Below, one piece after another: positions 26,683 to 36,082 of a stretch of 64,000 bases of DNA (position 1 is the first letter of the stretch; every line of letters starts with the position of its first letter). A model generated the notes under the pieces. That model was given only the letters and a program-made list of their open reading frames with translations, did no database searches and had not been told where the DNA came from. Source of the stretch: Sulfuriferula sp047300855 (GTDB lineage: Bacteria; Pseudomonadota; Gammaproteobacteria; Burkholderiales; Sulfuriferulaceae); NCBI RefSeq assembly GCF_047300855.1, contig NZ_CP170197.1, positions 2,108,001 to 2,172,000 on the forward strand, in the 5' to 3' direction. A program made the position numbers and the translations under genes.

Positions 26683-27555
26683 TCAGGCAGCAGTAGGCAT
26701 ACGCTGCATCATGGTGAGCAAACTGGCGAGTCGTCCGCGCATTTCGCGGCGGTCAATAATCAGGTCTATCGCACCATGCTGTTGCAAAAACTCGGAACGC
26801 TGGAAGCCTTCCGGCAAGGTTTCTCGCACCGTCTGTTCAATCACGCGTGGCCCGGCAAAACCGATGAGTGCCTTAGGCTCGGCAATGATCAGATCGCCCA
26901 GCATCGCGAAACTGGCGGACACGCCGCCCATGGTCGGATCAGTCAGCACCGAAATAAACGGCAACTTCGCCTCGGCCAGCTTGGTCAGTGCCGCGCTGGT
27001 CTTGGCCATCTGCATCAGCGAGAACAATCCTTCCTGCATGCGTGCTCCGCCGCTCGCCGCATAACAGACAAACGGCAAGCCATGCTCCAGACAGGTTTCG
27101 ACCCCGCGTACAAAACGTTCGCCCACCACCGCGCCCATCGAACCGCCCATGAATTTGAATTCAAATGCCGCCACGACTACCGGTACCGATAATATGCTGC
27201 CGCGCATGACGATCAGCGCGTCCTTTTCCTCGGTGGCGCGCTGAGCTTCGGTCAAACGGTCAATGTAACGTTTGCTATCCTTGAATTTCAACGTATCCAG
27301 CGGCGTCACGTTGGCACCGATCTCTTGTTGATCCTCCGCGTCCAGCAGCATTGCCAGGCGGGCACGCGCATCAATACGATGATGGTGGCCGCACTTGGGA
27401 CAGACTTCCAGATTGTTTTCCAGGTCAGCTCGGTACAGCACCGTTTCACAGGTCGGGCACTTACTCCACAATCCCTCCGGCATGACTTTCTTGGCTACAC
27501 CGTCAGTTTCTCTGCGGTTGATCTTGGGACGCAGGATTTTCTGGAACCAGCTCAT
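26683..27555 (-). CDS. accD: Acetyl-CoA carboxylase carboxyltransferase subunit beta
   Basis: A 290-residue subunit that, with AccA, carboxylates acetyl-CoA to malonyl-CoA for fatty-acid synthesis. The N-terminal zinc ribbon is intact with Cys33, Cys36, Cys52 and Cys55 (CPTC...CPKC). The carboxyltransferase core shows GGSMGAVVGERFVRG, ASGGARMQEG and PTMGGVSASFAMLGD. It starts 9 bases after trpA. AccA is not in the window, as expected. Confidence 0.97.
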   Translation of the reverse strand: MSWFQKILRPKINRRETDGVAKKVMPEGLWSKCPTCETVLYRADLENNLEVCPKCGHHHRIDARARLAMLLDAEDQQEIGANVTPLDTLKFKDSKRYIDRLTEAQRATEEKDALIVMRGSILSVPVVVAAFEFKFMGGSMGAVVGERFVRGVETCLEHGLPFVCYAASGGARMQEGLFSLMQMAKTSAALTKLAEAKLPFISVLTDPTMGGVSASFAMLGDLIIAEPKALIGFAGPRVIEQTVRETLPEGFQRSEFLQQHGAIDLIIDRREMRGRLASLLTMMQRMPTAA

Positions 27556-27564
27556 GGGATTTCC

Positions 27565-28365
27565 TTATTTGGTGTCTATCGCAACGCGGATACCGCGCAC
27601 GAAGTTAGCGAGGTTTTCAATAATTTTCTCGCGCGGAGAGTTTTCTATCTCCTGTACGATACGGCTTCCTATCACTACGGCATCAGCAAACCGGGCGATG
27701 GCATGGGCGGTTTCACCATCACGAATACCGAATCCCACACCCACAGGCAGCCCGCAATGCTCACGGATGGCGGGGATATGCGACGCTACCTCTGCCAGGT
27801 CCAGGCTGGCCGAACCAGTTACACCCTTGAGCGAGACGTAATAGACAAAACCGCTGGCCTTCTGCGCCACCACGTTGATGCGCGCCGCGGGCGTGGTCGG
27901 CGAGAGCAGGAAAATCATGTCCACACCATAGGCGGCAAACACATCGGCGACGCCGGTACTTTCCTCGGGCGGGATATCCACCGTCAATACCCCGTCCACG
28001 CCGGCAGCCGCTGCATTTTTGGCAAACGCTTCATACCCCATGTGTTCCACCGGGTTGGCATAGCCCATCAGCACAATCGGGGTGGCGGTATTGGTTTTGC
28101 GGAACTCCGCCACCAGCGCCAGCACATCCTTGAGGCCGACATGATGCTTCAGCGCCCGCTCGGACGCACGCTGGATGGTCGGGCCATCCGCCATCGGATC
28201 GGAAAAAGGGACTCCCAGTTCGATAATGTCTGCCCCCGCCGCCGCCAGGGCATGCAGAATCGGTACAGTGAGCTGCGGGTCAGGATCGCCGGCAGTGACG
28301 AAAGGAATCAGCGCGGTCTTGTGTTGCGCCTTGAGTTGTTCAAAAACGGATGAAATACGAGACAT
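27565..28365 (-). CDS. trpA: Tryptophan synthase alpha subunit
   Basis: A 266-residue TIM-barrel enzyme cleaving indole-3-glycerol phosphate to indole. The catalytic residues Glu49 (IIELGVPFSDP) and Asp60 (MADGPTIQ) are present, as are the phosphate-binding GFGIRDGETA and IGSRIV segments. It is separated from trpB by an inserted FMN-binding protein gene, which ends 24 bases upstream of the trpA ATG. Apart from this insertion the trpF-trpB-trpA-accD-folC order is standard for betaproteobacteria. Confidence 0.97.
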   Translation of the reverse strand: MSRISSVFEQLKAQHKTALIPFVTAGDPDPQLTVPILHALAAAGADIIELGVPFSDPMADGPTIQRASERALKHHVGLKDVLALVAEFRKTNTATPIVLMGYANPVEHMGYEAFAKNAAAAGVDGVLTVDIPPEESTGVADVFAAYGVDMIFLLSPTTPAARINVVAQKASGFVYYVSLKGVTGSASLDLAEVASHIPAIREHCGLPVGVGFGIRDGETAHAIARFADAVVIGSRIVQEIENSPREKIIENLANFVRGIRVAIDTK

Positions 28366-28389
28366 AGATAACCAATAGGTAAATTTGGA

Positions 28390-29016
28390 TTAGCGCCGCG
28401 CTTTAAGATTTGAAACCATCAAGGCTGCGGTTTCCTTATCCGAGGCTATCGCTGAAGCTTGCAGATGCTGAATGACACTTTGCTGATCGTCATTGCTGCG
28501 ATTCTGGCTGAGTTTGAATTTGCCCTGAATTTCGGTGACTTCGATTTCGAAGCCGACAATCATATCCAAAAGTCGTGTTTTATTCTCGCGCATATAGCCC
28601 GTCTGCATAGTCTCTGGATAGTCCGCATCATGTACTGCAGTCAATTTATCGAGAATCTCTTCAAGTTGAGATTCCTCTTCAACTATCCGCGCTCTGCCAT
28701 ATAAATGCACAACGGCATAATTCCAGGTAGGAACACCCGGCTTGGCATACCAGCCGGAAGATACATAAGCATGAGGCCCCTGAAACACCGCCAGCGCCAT
28801 CTGCCCTTGAGCCAAATGCTGCCATTGCGGATTGGCGCGCGCCATATGCCCAAGCAGCTTGCCGTGAGGGCTCGCATCCTGTTCAAACAAAAACGGAAGA
28901 TGGCTCACGAAAGGCAATCCTTCGTGTGTAGAAACAAGCGTTCCAAAGGAATAATCTTCAATAAGCGCCGTGAGCCGCTGCAGATTTTCTTCCTTGAATT
29001 GCGATGGGATATACAT
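28390..29016 (-). CDS. PaiB-family FMN-binding protein between trpB and trpA
   Basis: A 208-residue protein of the PaiB/FMN-binding split-barrel family, first described as a transcriptional regulator in Bacillus. Typical segments are MYIPSQFKEENLQRL at the start, ATGTLVSTHEG-like FGTLVSTHEGLPFVSHLPFLF, LGHMARANPQW, FQGPHAYVSSGWYAKPGVPTWNY and VVHLYGRARIV. The start at 29016 has a GAGG ribosome-binding site; the frame upstream overlaps trpB. It sits 16 bases after trpB and 24 before trpA on the same strand, so it must be co-transcribed with them. Whether it acts on trp expression is unknown. Confidence 0.85.
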   Translation of the reverse strand: MYIPSQFKEENLQRLTALIEDYSFGTLVSTHEGLPFVSHLPFLFEQDASPHGKLLGHMARANPQWQHLAQGQMALAVFQGPHAYVSSGWYAKPGVPTWNYAVVHLYGRARIVEEESQLEEILDKLTAVHDADYPETMQTGYMRENKTRLLDMIVGFEIEVTEIQGKFKLSQNRSNDDQQSVIQHLQASAIASDKETAALMVSNLKARR

Positions 29017-29032
29017 GCAAGCCTCGCCCAGT

Positions 29033-30232
29033 CTACAGTTCAATCCCAGACAGCTTCGCCACGGTATTGATGTCCTTATCCCCGCGTCCGGACAGATTGA
29101 CCAGCAGCACCTGATCCTTGCTCATGCCCGGCGCAATCTTGGCTGCGTGAGCGAGTGCATGGCTGGATTCCAGTGCCGGAATGATGCCTTCAAACCGGCA
29201 TAAATCATGGAAGGCGCACAGGGCTTCGTCGTCGTTAATGGCAACGTACTCGGCGCGGCCGCTGTCTTTGAGCCAGGCGTGTTCGGGGCCGACGCCGGGG
29301 TAGTCCAGACCGGCGGAAATCGAGTGGGTTTCGATGATCTGGCCGTTTTCGTCCTGCATCAGATAACTGCGGAAGCCGTGCAGCACACCCGGAGTACCCG
29401 CGGACAGGGGCGCAGCATGCCGGCCTGTGGCAACACCGTCACCGCCAGCTTCGACACCGATCAAGCGTACGTTTTTGTGATCTATATATGGATAGAAAAT
29501 TCCGATGGCATTGGAGCCGCCACCTACGCAGGCAATCACCGCGTCGGGCTGACGGCCGATCATGTCGGGCATTTGGGTGAGGCATTCATCACCGATGACC
29601 GACTGAAAATCACGCACCAGCATGGGGTAAGGGTGCGGGCCGGCGGCAGTGCCAAGTATGTAGAAGGTGGATTCGACATTGGTGACCCAGTCGCGCATGG
29701 CCTCGTTGAGTGCATCCTTCAAGGTTTTGGAACCGGAAGACACTGGCACCACGGTGGCGCCGAGGAGCTTCATGCGAAACACATTGGGAGACTGCCGCAC
29801 CACATCATCGGCGCCCATGTAGACGACGCATTCCATGCCATAACGTGCGGCGACGGTGGCGGTGGCGACGCCGTGCTGGCCCGCGCCGGTTTCGGCGATG
29901 ACGCGCTTCTTGCCCATGCGCCGCGCCAACAGCGCCTGGCCAATCGTGTTGTTTATTTTGTGCGCGCCGGTGTGATTGAGGTCCTCGCGCTTGAGATAAA
30001 TCTGCGCGCCACCCAGGTGCTCCGACCAGCGTTTGGCATGATAAATGGGGCTGGGACGACCCACATAGTGTTTCAGCTCATGGCGGAATTCGGCCATGAA
30101 GGCAGTGTCCTTGCGCGCAAGCTCGTATTCACGACGCAGCTCGTCCAGCGCGGCAATCAGCGTTTCTGCCACGAAAATACCGCCGTAAGGGCCAAAATGC
30201 CCGCGTTCGTCCGGAAGTTCACCGATCCGCAT
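29033..30232 (-). CDS. trpB: Tryptophan synthase beta subunit
   Basis: A 399-residue PLP enzyme joining indole and serine to give tryptophan. The PLP lysine is Lys92 in LNHTGAHKINN, and the phosphate-binding GGGSNAIG loop and catalytic region GAGQHGVATATVAA are intact. Its start overlaps the trpF stop by 14 bases. It pairs with TrpA encoded one gene downstream. Confidence 0.97.
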   Translation of the reverse strand: MRIGELPDERGHFGPYGGIFVAETLIAALDELRREYELARKDTAFMAEFRHELKHYVGRPSPIYHAKRWSEHLGGAQIYLKREDLNHTGAHKINNTIGQALLARRMGKKRVIAETGAGQHGVATATVAARYGMECVVYMGADDVVRQSPNVFRMKLLGATVVPVSSGSKTLKDALNEAMRDWVTNVESTFYILGTAAGPHPYPMLVRDFQSVIGDECLTQMPDMIGRQPDAVIACVGGGSNAIGIFYPYIDHKNVRLIGVEAGGDGVATGRHAAPLSAGTPGVLHGFRSYLMQDENGQIIETHSISAGLDYPGVGPEHAWLKDSGRAEYVAINDDEALCAFHDLCRFEGIIPALESSHALAHAAKIAPGMSKDQVLLVNLSGRGDKDINTVAKLSGIEL

Positions 30233-30842
30233 TACCCACCTCTTGAATGAATTTCGCTACTTTAGCCGCGTCCTTGATGCCTTTACTTGTTTCAACGCCG
30301 CTGGAAACATCCACCGCCCACGGGTGCACACTTTGCACTGCGTGGCGCACGTTTTCCGGGTCCAACCCGCCGGATAGTATCAGCGGCAGCGGCAGGTTTT
30401 CCGGAATCAGCGCCCAATCGAACGATAGCCCCGTACCGCCGGGCTGCCCGGGTACGAAGGCATCCAGCAGCAAACCCTGCGCATCCGCATATAAAGCCGC
30501 ATATTGTACCAAATTCAAGCCCGCCTTGACCCGTGCTGCCTTGATATAAGGCACATCAAACTGGCGGCAGTATTCAGGCGATTCATCACCGTGGAACTGA
30601 AGCAGGTCGGGGCGCACCTCCGTGAGTACTGTTTCCACTTGTGCCGGGTCGGCATCCACAAACAACGCGACGCGAGTAACAAACGCGGGCAGCGCCCGGC
30701 TGATGGTACGACCCTGCTCCGGCGCGATGTGTCGTGGGCTGGGTGGGTAAAACACCAGGCCGATGGCATCTGCGCCACAGCGGGCAGCGTGTACAGCATC
30801 GGCAGCGCGGGTCAGGCCGCAGATTTTTATTCGCGTTCGCAT
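30219..30842 (-). CDS. trpF: Phosphoribosylanthranilate isomerase
   Basis: A 207-residue TIM-barrel isomerase of tryptophan synthesis. The catalytic cysteine is in KICGLTR (Cys8) and the catalytic aspartate in LLDAFVPGQPGGTG; the phosphate site is LSGGLDPENV. The ATG at 30842 (MRTRIKICG) is chosen over an in-frame start at 30902 that lies within truA. No clear Shine-Dalgarno sequence precedes it, so translation may depend on coupling to truA, which ends 13 bases upstream. Confidence 0.95.
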   Translation of the reverse strand: MRTRIKICGLTRAADAVHAARCGADAIGLVFYPPSPRHIAPEQGRTISRALPAFVTRVALFVDADPAQVETVLTEVRPDLLQFHGDESPEYCRQFDVPYIKAARVKAGLNLVQYAALYADAQGLLLDAFVPGQPGGTGLSFDWALIPENLPLPLILSGGLDPENVRHAVQSVHPWAVDVSSGVETSKGIKDAAKVAKFIQEVGNADR

Positions 30843-30855
30843 GGAGGTAATGACT

Positions 30856-31632
30856 TTATAAATCAATGCGTTGTGATGTTGGCAAACCCCACTCATCAGC
30901 ATATTGCACGGCGCTCAAGTATAACCCATCCGGCGCGAAGGTCGGCGCGGCCAGTTTGCGGTCGCGCTGTTGCAACAACTCGGCTACCCAGTGCGACGGA
31001 TATCGGCCTTTGCCGACATATACCAGCGCACCGACGATGTTGCGAACCATGTGATGCAAGAAGGCATTGGCACTGAGGTCAAAGAGGATGCGGTCGCCAT
31101 CGCGCCTGATTTCCAGGCTGCGTAGCTCACGCACCGGCGATTTCGCCTGACAAGCAGCAGCCCGAAAGGCGCTGAAATCATGTGTTCCGATCAGTAATTG
31201 CGCCGCTTCATGCATGGGTTCGAGCGCTAATGGCGCATGAAACCAGCCTGCCTTACCCGCCTGCAAAGCCGGGCGCACCGGATGGTTGAGCAACACATAG
31301 CGGTAGCTGCGCGCCAATGCGCTGAAACGGGCATGGAATTCTTGCGTTACCACGCACGCCCACAGCACTGCCACGCTGTCCGGCAGAAAGCTGTTGACGC
31401 CACGCACCCAGGCGCTGGCTGGGCGATCAAATTGGGCATCGAAATGGACTACCTGCATGGCTGCATGGACACCCGCATCGGTACGTCCCGCGGCGACAAC
31501 CTCAACCGGGTGGCCGGCTATACTCGTCAATGCGCGCTGTAATGCATCCTGTACGCTGCAGCCAGCGGATTGCGTCTGCCAGCCACAAAAATTCCTGCCG
31601 TCATATTCCAGCCCGAGGGCGATTCTTACCAT
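30856..31632 (-). CDS. truA: tRNA pseudouridine(38-40) synthase
   Basis: A 258-residue pseudouridine synthase modifying the anticodon stem of many tRNAs. The catalytic aspartate is Asp52 in the AAGRTDAGVHA motif. Other family features are the N-terminal YDGRNFCGWQ and the C-terminal FLHHMVRNIVGALVYVGKG. It lies between an EcfT-like gene (7 bases upstream) and trpF, as in many betaproteobacteria and Pseudomonas. Confidence 0.96.
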   Translation of the reverse strand: MVRIALGLEYDGRNFCGWQTQSAGCSVQDALQRALTSIAGHPVEVVAAGRTDAGVHAAMQVVHFDAQFDRPASAWVRGVNSFLPDSVAVLWACVVTQEFHARFSALARSYRYVLLNHPVRPALQAGKAGWFHAPLALEPMHEAAQLLIGTHDFSAFRAAACQAKSPVRELRSLEIRRDGDRILFDLSANAFLHHMVRNIVGALVYVGKGRYPSHWVAELLQQRDRKLAAPTFAPDGLYLSAVQYADEWGLPTSQRIDL

Positions 31633-31639
31633 GACATGT

Positions 31640-32293
31640 CTACCAGAGCGTAACGGCGCCGCCGACTAGCGCTACAAACAAGCATAGATAATCAGTCCAT
31701 CCCATAGTCCGATCCGGCAATTCGACCTGCGCCGGCGTATCAACGGGCAATGCCGGGTTTAACTGCAATGCTTCCAGACGCTGCTTCATATTGGTTGTCC
31801 GGGTATTGCCCAAAGCGGTCTCGGCATAGTGCAGCGTAAGCCAGAGACGCACGGCGATGCGTTCCGCATCCACGCCAAACCATTGCAGCGGGCTTAACAT
31901 CCGGTATATGCCCAACAGCAAATCGTCACGAGGAATGCTTCGCATCAGTATGGAAAGTGCAGCAAGCAGCAGGACCATTCGCACCACGCGTAATATTCCG
32001 TACTGCAAACCTTGCATGCTTGGACTGAAACTGCCTAGCACAGTGGATATATTTTCACCCGGCAGCGTATAGGCATATATCGCCAGCAATGTGAGCAGCA
32101 GCCAGCGGGTGCGGCGCAGGTAGCGTAGAAATTGAGCCAGGGCAGCACCCCGCAGCCAGGGCAGCAATCCCAGTGCTGCCAGTCCGAGCATCGAAGGAGG
32201 TGCGAATTCAAGCCATACAACAAAAAACAGCCACAGCACGATGGCTGTGGCTGGATGAAGTTTGCAACGAGTCGAATCTATGATGCGATGCAT
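31640..32293 (-). CDS. CbiQ/EcfT-like membrane protein
   Basis: A 217-residue membrane protein with about five hydrophobic segments, resembling the transmembrane T component of ECF transporters: AIYAYTLPGE, a short helix region with RMVLLLAALSILMRSIPRDDLLLGIYRMLSPL and LRLWLTLHYAETAL-like signatures. The C-terminus is a further membrane helix. No ATPase or substrate-binding subunit is encoded nearby, so it is either a partner of components elsewhere or no longer a transporter. Its ATG overlaps the fimV stop by one base. Confidence 0.7.
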   Translation of the reverse strand: MHRIIDSTRCKLHPATAIVLWLFFVVWLEFAPPSMLGLAALGLLPWLRGAALAQFLRYLRRTRWLLLTLLAIYAYTLPGENISTVLGSFSPSMQGLQYGILRVVRMVLLLAALSILMRSIPRDDLLLGIYRMLSPLQWFGVDAERIAVRLWLTLHYAETALGNTRTTNMKQRLEALQLNPALPVDTPAQVELPDRTMGWTDYLCLFVALVGGAVTLW

Positions 32294-34974
32294 CAGCCTA
32301 TCTGGGCCAGGAGCATTTGCGCATCCTCTTTTTGCGTTGGGTTTCCTTCCTGCATCACTTCCTGCAGAATTTCACGGGCATTTTCCTTGTCACCCATTTC
32401 ATGGTACACGCGTGCCAGGTCAAGTTTGGTTGCTGCTTCCTGGAAGGCCTCGTCAGGTTCATCCGCAGCCTGACTCATGTCACCAATGTCATTCAAATCC
32501 AGGCTGATATCAGAAAAATCCAAATCCGCAGCCGAATCCGGCGACGTCAGCGGCGCTTCAGGTTCAGGCAAGTCAAAGTCAAAATCCAGTCCTGACTCAT
32601 TCGCGTTGGCTGATTCGAGTGGTGCAGGAGCTGGCTGACTGCCAAAATCATGGGCAGCAAAGTCGAGATCAGGGAAGTTCAGCTCATCATGAGCAACAGA
32701 ACCTACCTGGATATCTTCATCCGCATCTGAAGCCACCATCGAATCCAGATCATGAAATACCGAGTCTTCATGCGCTGCATGTTTTTCTACTGCGTCGGCG
32801 ATAATCCCCTGTTCTGCATTAGACGTAAAATCCAGGCTGTGATCTATCGGCGCATCTGCAGCATTCACATCTGCAATGTTGAGATTGTGTGAAAAATCCG
32901 GTGCAGCATCGCCATGAATTTCCCCGCTTGCGGGAGGCGCATCACCATCTTCTGCACGCCTGCGCGAGGCCAGAGCAACGGTTGCCATGCCGGCGGCGAC
33001 CACGACTGCTGCTGCGGGGTCCCTATTTTCACCCGATTGCTGCGCTGCGCCAATATGGCTGGCTTCGCCAGTGTTGTTGTACAGCGGATTATTGGGATCC
33101 AGCTTGCGTCCCAGCTCAGCCGCCTTTGCCCACACAGGAGTCATCTCCCCGCCCAGTGCTGCATACAGCTCAGTGGCTACCGACTCAAACGCAGGCAGAT
33201 TTTTGCGCGCTGCATAGATTTCCAGTAACTTGAGGTGAATTTCATGCCGGCCCGGATCTTTGGTCAACGCTTCCTTGAGAATTTCCTCAGCTTGCGCATC
33301 ACGTCCATAAGCCATGTAAACCTCGGCTTCGGCGATCGGATCCACATCGTGTGTATCAATAGTTCCCAGCCCGGCCTGGCTGAAGTCAGTAAGGAATGAG
33401 GTATTGTTGGTATTCACCGCACCCCCGCCCTGGGTTCCAAAGACGGTATTGGCCCTGATGTCGGTGCCAGCCATGATGCTGTCTTCAAAATTTGACAGCC
33501 CTTTGCGCTTGCGTTTGCCATGCATCATGAATGCGAGCAGGGCCAGCAATAATGCAGCCAAGGCACCACCGCCAAGGTAGAGCGGATTCATATTTTCATA
33601 CCAGCTTGGCCCCGTACTTGCGGGCATGGGTGCTGGCGTTGGCACAACCGGTTTGGGTACCGTTGCTGTCTGTGCCGGCGGAGTGGCGGGCTTGACGGCT
33701 GCAGGCGCAGCAACGGGCGGGATTGCCGGAGTCGATTCCACGGGAGCTGCATTGGAGCCAGCCTTGGCTGCATTTTTTTGCAGTTCTGCCAGCGCCTGGC
33801 TCTTGATATCCAGCAGCCGTTGCATATCCTGAATATTTTTCTCCAGGGCAGCTACCCGGTTGTTGGCATCCTGCAAAGCTTTTTTCTGGGCAGCAGCATC
33901 TTCCTGCAGGGCATTAAGTTTGTCCTGGGTAGCTACTGTCTGCTTGGCATCCTTGCCGGATGCCGGCTGTTTTCCAGTGGCTGGGGCTTCCCCTTTGGAG
34001 AGCGTTAGCACATCCTTGCCGGCTTGCATCTGAGCAGCCTTATCTTCCACCTTGGGCATGATCTTGCCAACTGCCTGCGCGGATTTCTCCGGTGCTGCCG
34101 TTCCCTGGGCGACTTCTCCGGCCAGTTTCTGACGGTAACTTTGCCAATCAGCAGATTGCAGTTTGATATCACGCGCGGCTTCTGCCACGGGAATCGCGGC
34201 AATTTGCTCCGGACTCGGTACTTTGAGAATCTTGCCGGTTTTAAGCCGGTTCATGTTATCGCCATCAAAGGCCTTGCGATTTTCACGATACAAGCCAACC
34301 AGCATCTGTTCGAGATTGACACCATCCGGTTTGGTTTGACTGGCGATGGATGACAGCGTATCTCCCCGTTTGACCGGGCCGTAAGATTGCTTAGTGGTTT
34401 TTTCGGCAGCTTGAACGGATTTGCGAGTTGCTGCCGCTCCACCCGTTGTTCTGGATTCCATCGAAGAGGAAGGCCTGCTCTCTACGGACGACTCTGCGGA
34501 TTTTTCGGATTCGTTGCCGCCAGTGCTGGCTGAATTAACTTCCAAGGGTGGCACCGGTGTCTGTGCTGCCATGCCTGGAGGATCCAGTAAAACCGTATAT
34601 TCGCGAACCATTCGACCGGTTGCCCAGTCAAGCTCGATGAGCATGTCCAGAAAAGGGTCGTTGATTGGCTTGCTGGAGGTTATTTTCAATACTGCGCGAC
34701 CGTCGGGCTTTTTATCAACCGCAAACTTAAGGTTGTATAGCACCGCTGCCGGATCAATTTTGGCTTCGCGGAAGGCATCATTACCCGCGAGACGGGCAGA
34801 TAATGCATCAAGCTCGGACTTGTCCCTGGCGAGCAACTCTATTTCTGCATTAAGAGGCTGTCCCAGCGCTGATCTGACGGACAGTTTCCCCAGCCCGGCC
34901 GCATGTGAAGTCAATGGCAGCAACATCAACATGCCTGCCGACAGATAACTCGCAATGATCTTTTTTTGACTCAT
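32293..34974 (-). CDS. fimV: FimV-like peptidoglycan-binding protein
   Basis: An 893-residue inner-membrane protein of the FimV/HubP family, which organises the cell pole and supports twitching motility in other bacteria. In order: signal peptide (1-25), the FimV N-terminal domain (LGKLSVRSALGQPLNAEIEL onward), a LysM domain around residues 198-255 (VKRGDTLSSIASQT), a coiled coil near 350-400, a Pro/Ala-rich stretch, one membrane helix near 465-485, and an acidic cytoplasmic tail. The tail ends in the conserved FimV C-terminal motif (KLDLARVYHEMGDKENAREIL). The 82-base gap upstream separates it from the asd paralogue. Confidence 0.93.
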   Translation of the reverse strand: MSQKKIIASYLSAGMLMLLPLTSHAAGLGKLSVRSALGQPLNAEIELLARDKSELDALSARLAGNDAFREAKIDPAAVLYNLKFAVDKKPDGRAVLKITSSKPINDPFLDMLIELDWATGRMVREYTVLLDPPGMAAQTPVPPLEVNSASTGGNESEKSAESSVESRPSSSMESRTTGGAAATRKSVQAAEKTTKQSYGPVKRGDTLSSIASQTKPDGVNLEQMLVGLYRENRKAFDGDNMNRLKTGKILKVPSPEQIAAIPVAEAARDIKLQSADWQSYRQKLAGEVAQGTAAPEKSAQAVGKIMPKVEDKAAQMQAGKDVLTLSKGEAPATGKQPASGKDAKQTVATQDKLNALQEDAAAQKKALQDANNRVAALEKNIQDMQRLLDIKSQALAELQKNAAKAGSNAAPVESTPAIPPVAAPAAVKPATPPAQTATVPKPVVPTPAPMPASTGPSWYENMNPLYLGGGALAALLLALLAFMMHGKRKRKGLSNFEDSIMAGTDIRANTVFGTQGGGAVNTNNTSFLTDFSQAGLGTIDTHDVDPIAEAEVYMAYGRDAQAEEILKEALTKDPGRHEIHLKLLEIYAARKNLPAFESVATELYAALGGEMTPVWAKAAELGRKLDPNNPLYNNTGEASHIGAAQQSGENRDPAAAVVVAAGMATVALASRRRAEDGDAPPASGEIHGDAAPDFSHNLNIADVNAADAPIDHSLDFTSNAEQGIIADAVEKHAAHEDSVFHDLDSMVASDADEDIQVGSVAHDELNFPDLDFAAHDFGSQPAPAPLESANANESGLDFDFDLPEPEAPLTSPDSAADLDFSDISLDLNDIGDMSQAADEPDEAFQEAATKLDLARVYHEMGDKENAREILQEVMQEGNPTQKEDAQMLLAQIG

Positions 34975-35056
34975 GCCAATCCCTCGTTACTGAAGACTTT
35001 TGTCAAGAACTTCATGTAGTTATATTGTGAATTTAAAGCCAACCATATCAATACGC

Positions 35057-36082
35057 TTATTTCAGATATTTTTCAATAAAAATTTCTGCAATGTTGACAC
35101 AATTCAGGGCTGCCCCAGCCCGTACATTGTCAGCAACAATCCACATATTCAATCCGTTAGGATGCGAAACATCCGCACGGATACGGCCTACCAACACATC
35201 ATTTTGTGCCGCGGCATCAAGCGGCGTCGGGAAGCTGCCATCCTCGCGTTCGTCTATTACGGTCACACCCGGCGTATTCTTTAGTAAATCACGTGCGGTC
35301 GCTGCGCTTATGCTGTTGCGCGTCTCAATGTGCAGTGCCTGAGCATGACCATAAAACACCGGTACACGCACCGTAGTCGGGTTGATTGCCACGGTTTCGT
35401 CGGCCAGCACACGCTGGGTTTCATTCACCATTTTCATCTCTTCGACCGTGTAACCATTGTCCAAAAAGGCGCCAATTTGCGGCAGGAGATTGAATGCTAT
35501 CCGTTTTGGATAAACGTTATTTTCGGTTTCCGACAGATTGAAAATGGCGCGGGTCTGATCAGCCAATTCATTGATGGCTTCTTTGCCGCTACCCGATACA
35601 GACTGGAAAGAGACCACATTGATGCGGCGGAGGCCTGCTGCGTCGTAAATCGATTTGAGCGCTTTCAGCAAATGTATGGTTGCAGCATTGGGACTGGCAA
35701 TCAGCTTGCGCGGCAAATAATCTGCGATGCTATCCGGATTCACTTCCGTCACCACCAGGGGCACCCCCGCATCCGTGCGGAATTGCGGGCTGCTGTCGAT
35801 CACCACGCAGCCCGCCGCTGCTGCCCTGGCGGCATAATGCGCTGCCGCTTCAGCGCCTGCTGCAAACAATGCAATGCGCACTTGGGAAAAATCAAATTGC
35901 TCGGCATCCTGAACCACGATATCGCGTCCGGCAATGCTGATTTCCTCACCTACGGACAGGCTGGGCGACAGCAAATATAATTTGCCCAACGGGAAATCGC
36001 GTTCGGACAAATGTTCCAGTATTGCCTCACCGACCAGGCTGGTCGCGCCCAGCACGGCGACATCCACTTTTTTAGGCATCAA
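35057..36082 (-). CDS. usg: Inactive aspartate-semialdehyde dehydrogenase paralogue (USG-1 type)
   Basis: A 341-residue homologue of Asd with an intact Rossmann start (VAVLGATSLVGEAILEHL). The catalytic cysteine is missing: where Asd has PNCST, this protein reads SPNAAT with Ala133. The substrate-binding RVPVFYGHAQALHIE segment is kept. This is the pattern of the USG-1 proteins of Pseudomonas and E. coli, which are considered catalytically inactive and of unknown role. Its start overlaps the asd stop by 4 bases, so an active and an inactive copy are made together; a mixed complex is possible but is inference. Confidence 0.85.
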   Translation of the reverse strand: MMPKKVDVAVLGATSLVGEAILEHLSERDFPLGKLYLLSPSLSVGEEISIAGRDIVVQDAEQFDFSQVRIALFAAGAEAAAHYAARAAAAGCVVIDSSPQFRTDAGVPLVVTEVNPDSIADYLPRKLIASPNAATIHLLKALKSIYDAAGLRRINVVSFQSVSGSGKEAINELADQTRAIFNLSETENNVYPKRIAFNLLPQIGAFLDNGYTVEEMKMVNETQRVLADETVAINPTTVRVPVFYGHAQALHIETRNSISAATARDLLKNTPGVTVIDEREDGSFPTPLDAAAQNDVLVGRIRADVSHPNGLNMWIVADNVRAGAALNCVNIAEIFIEKYLK

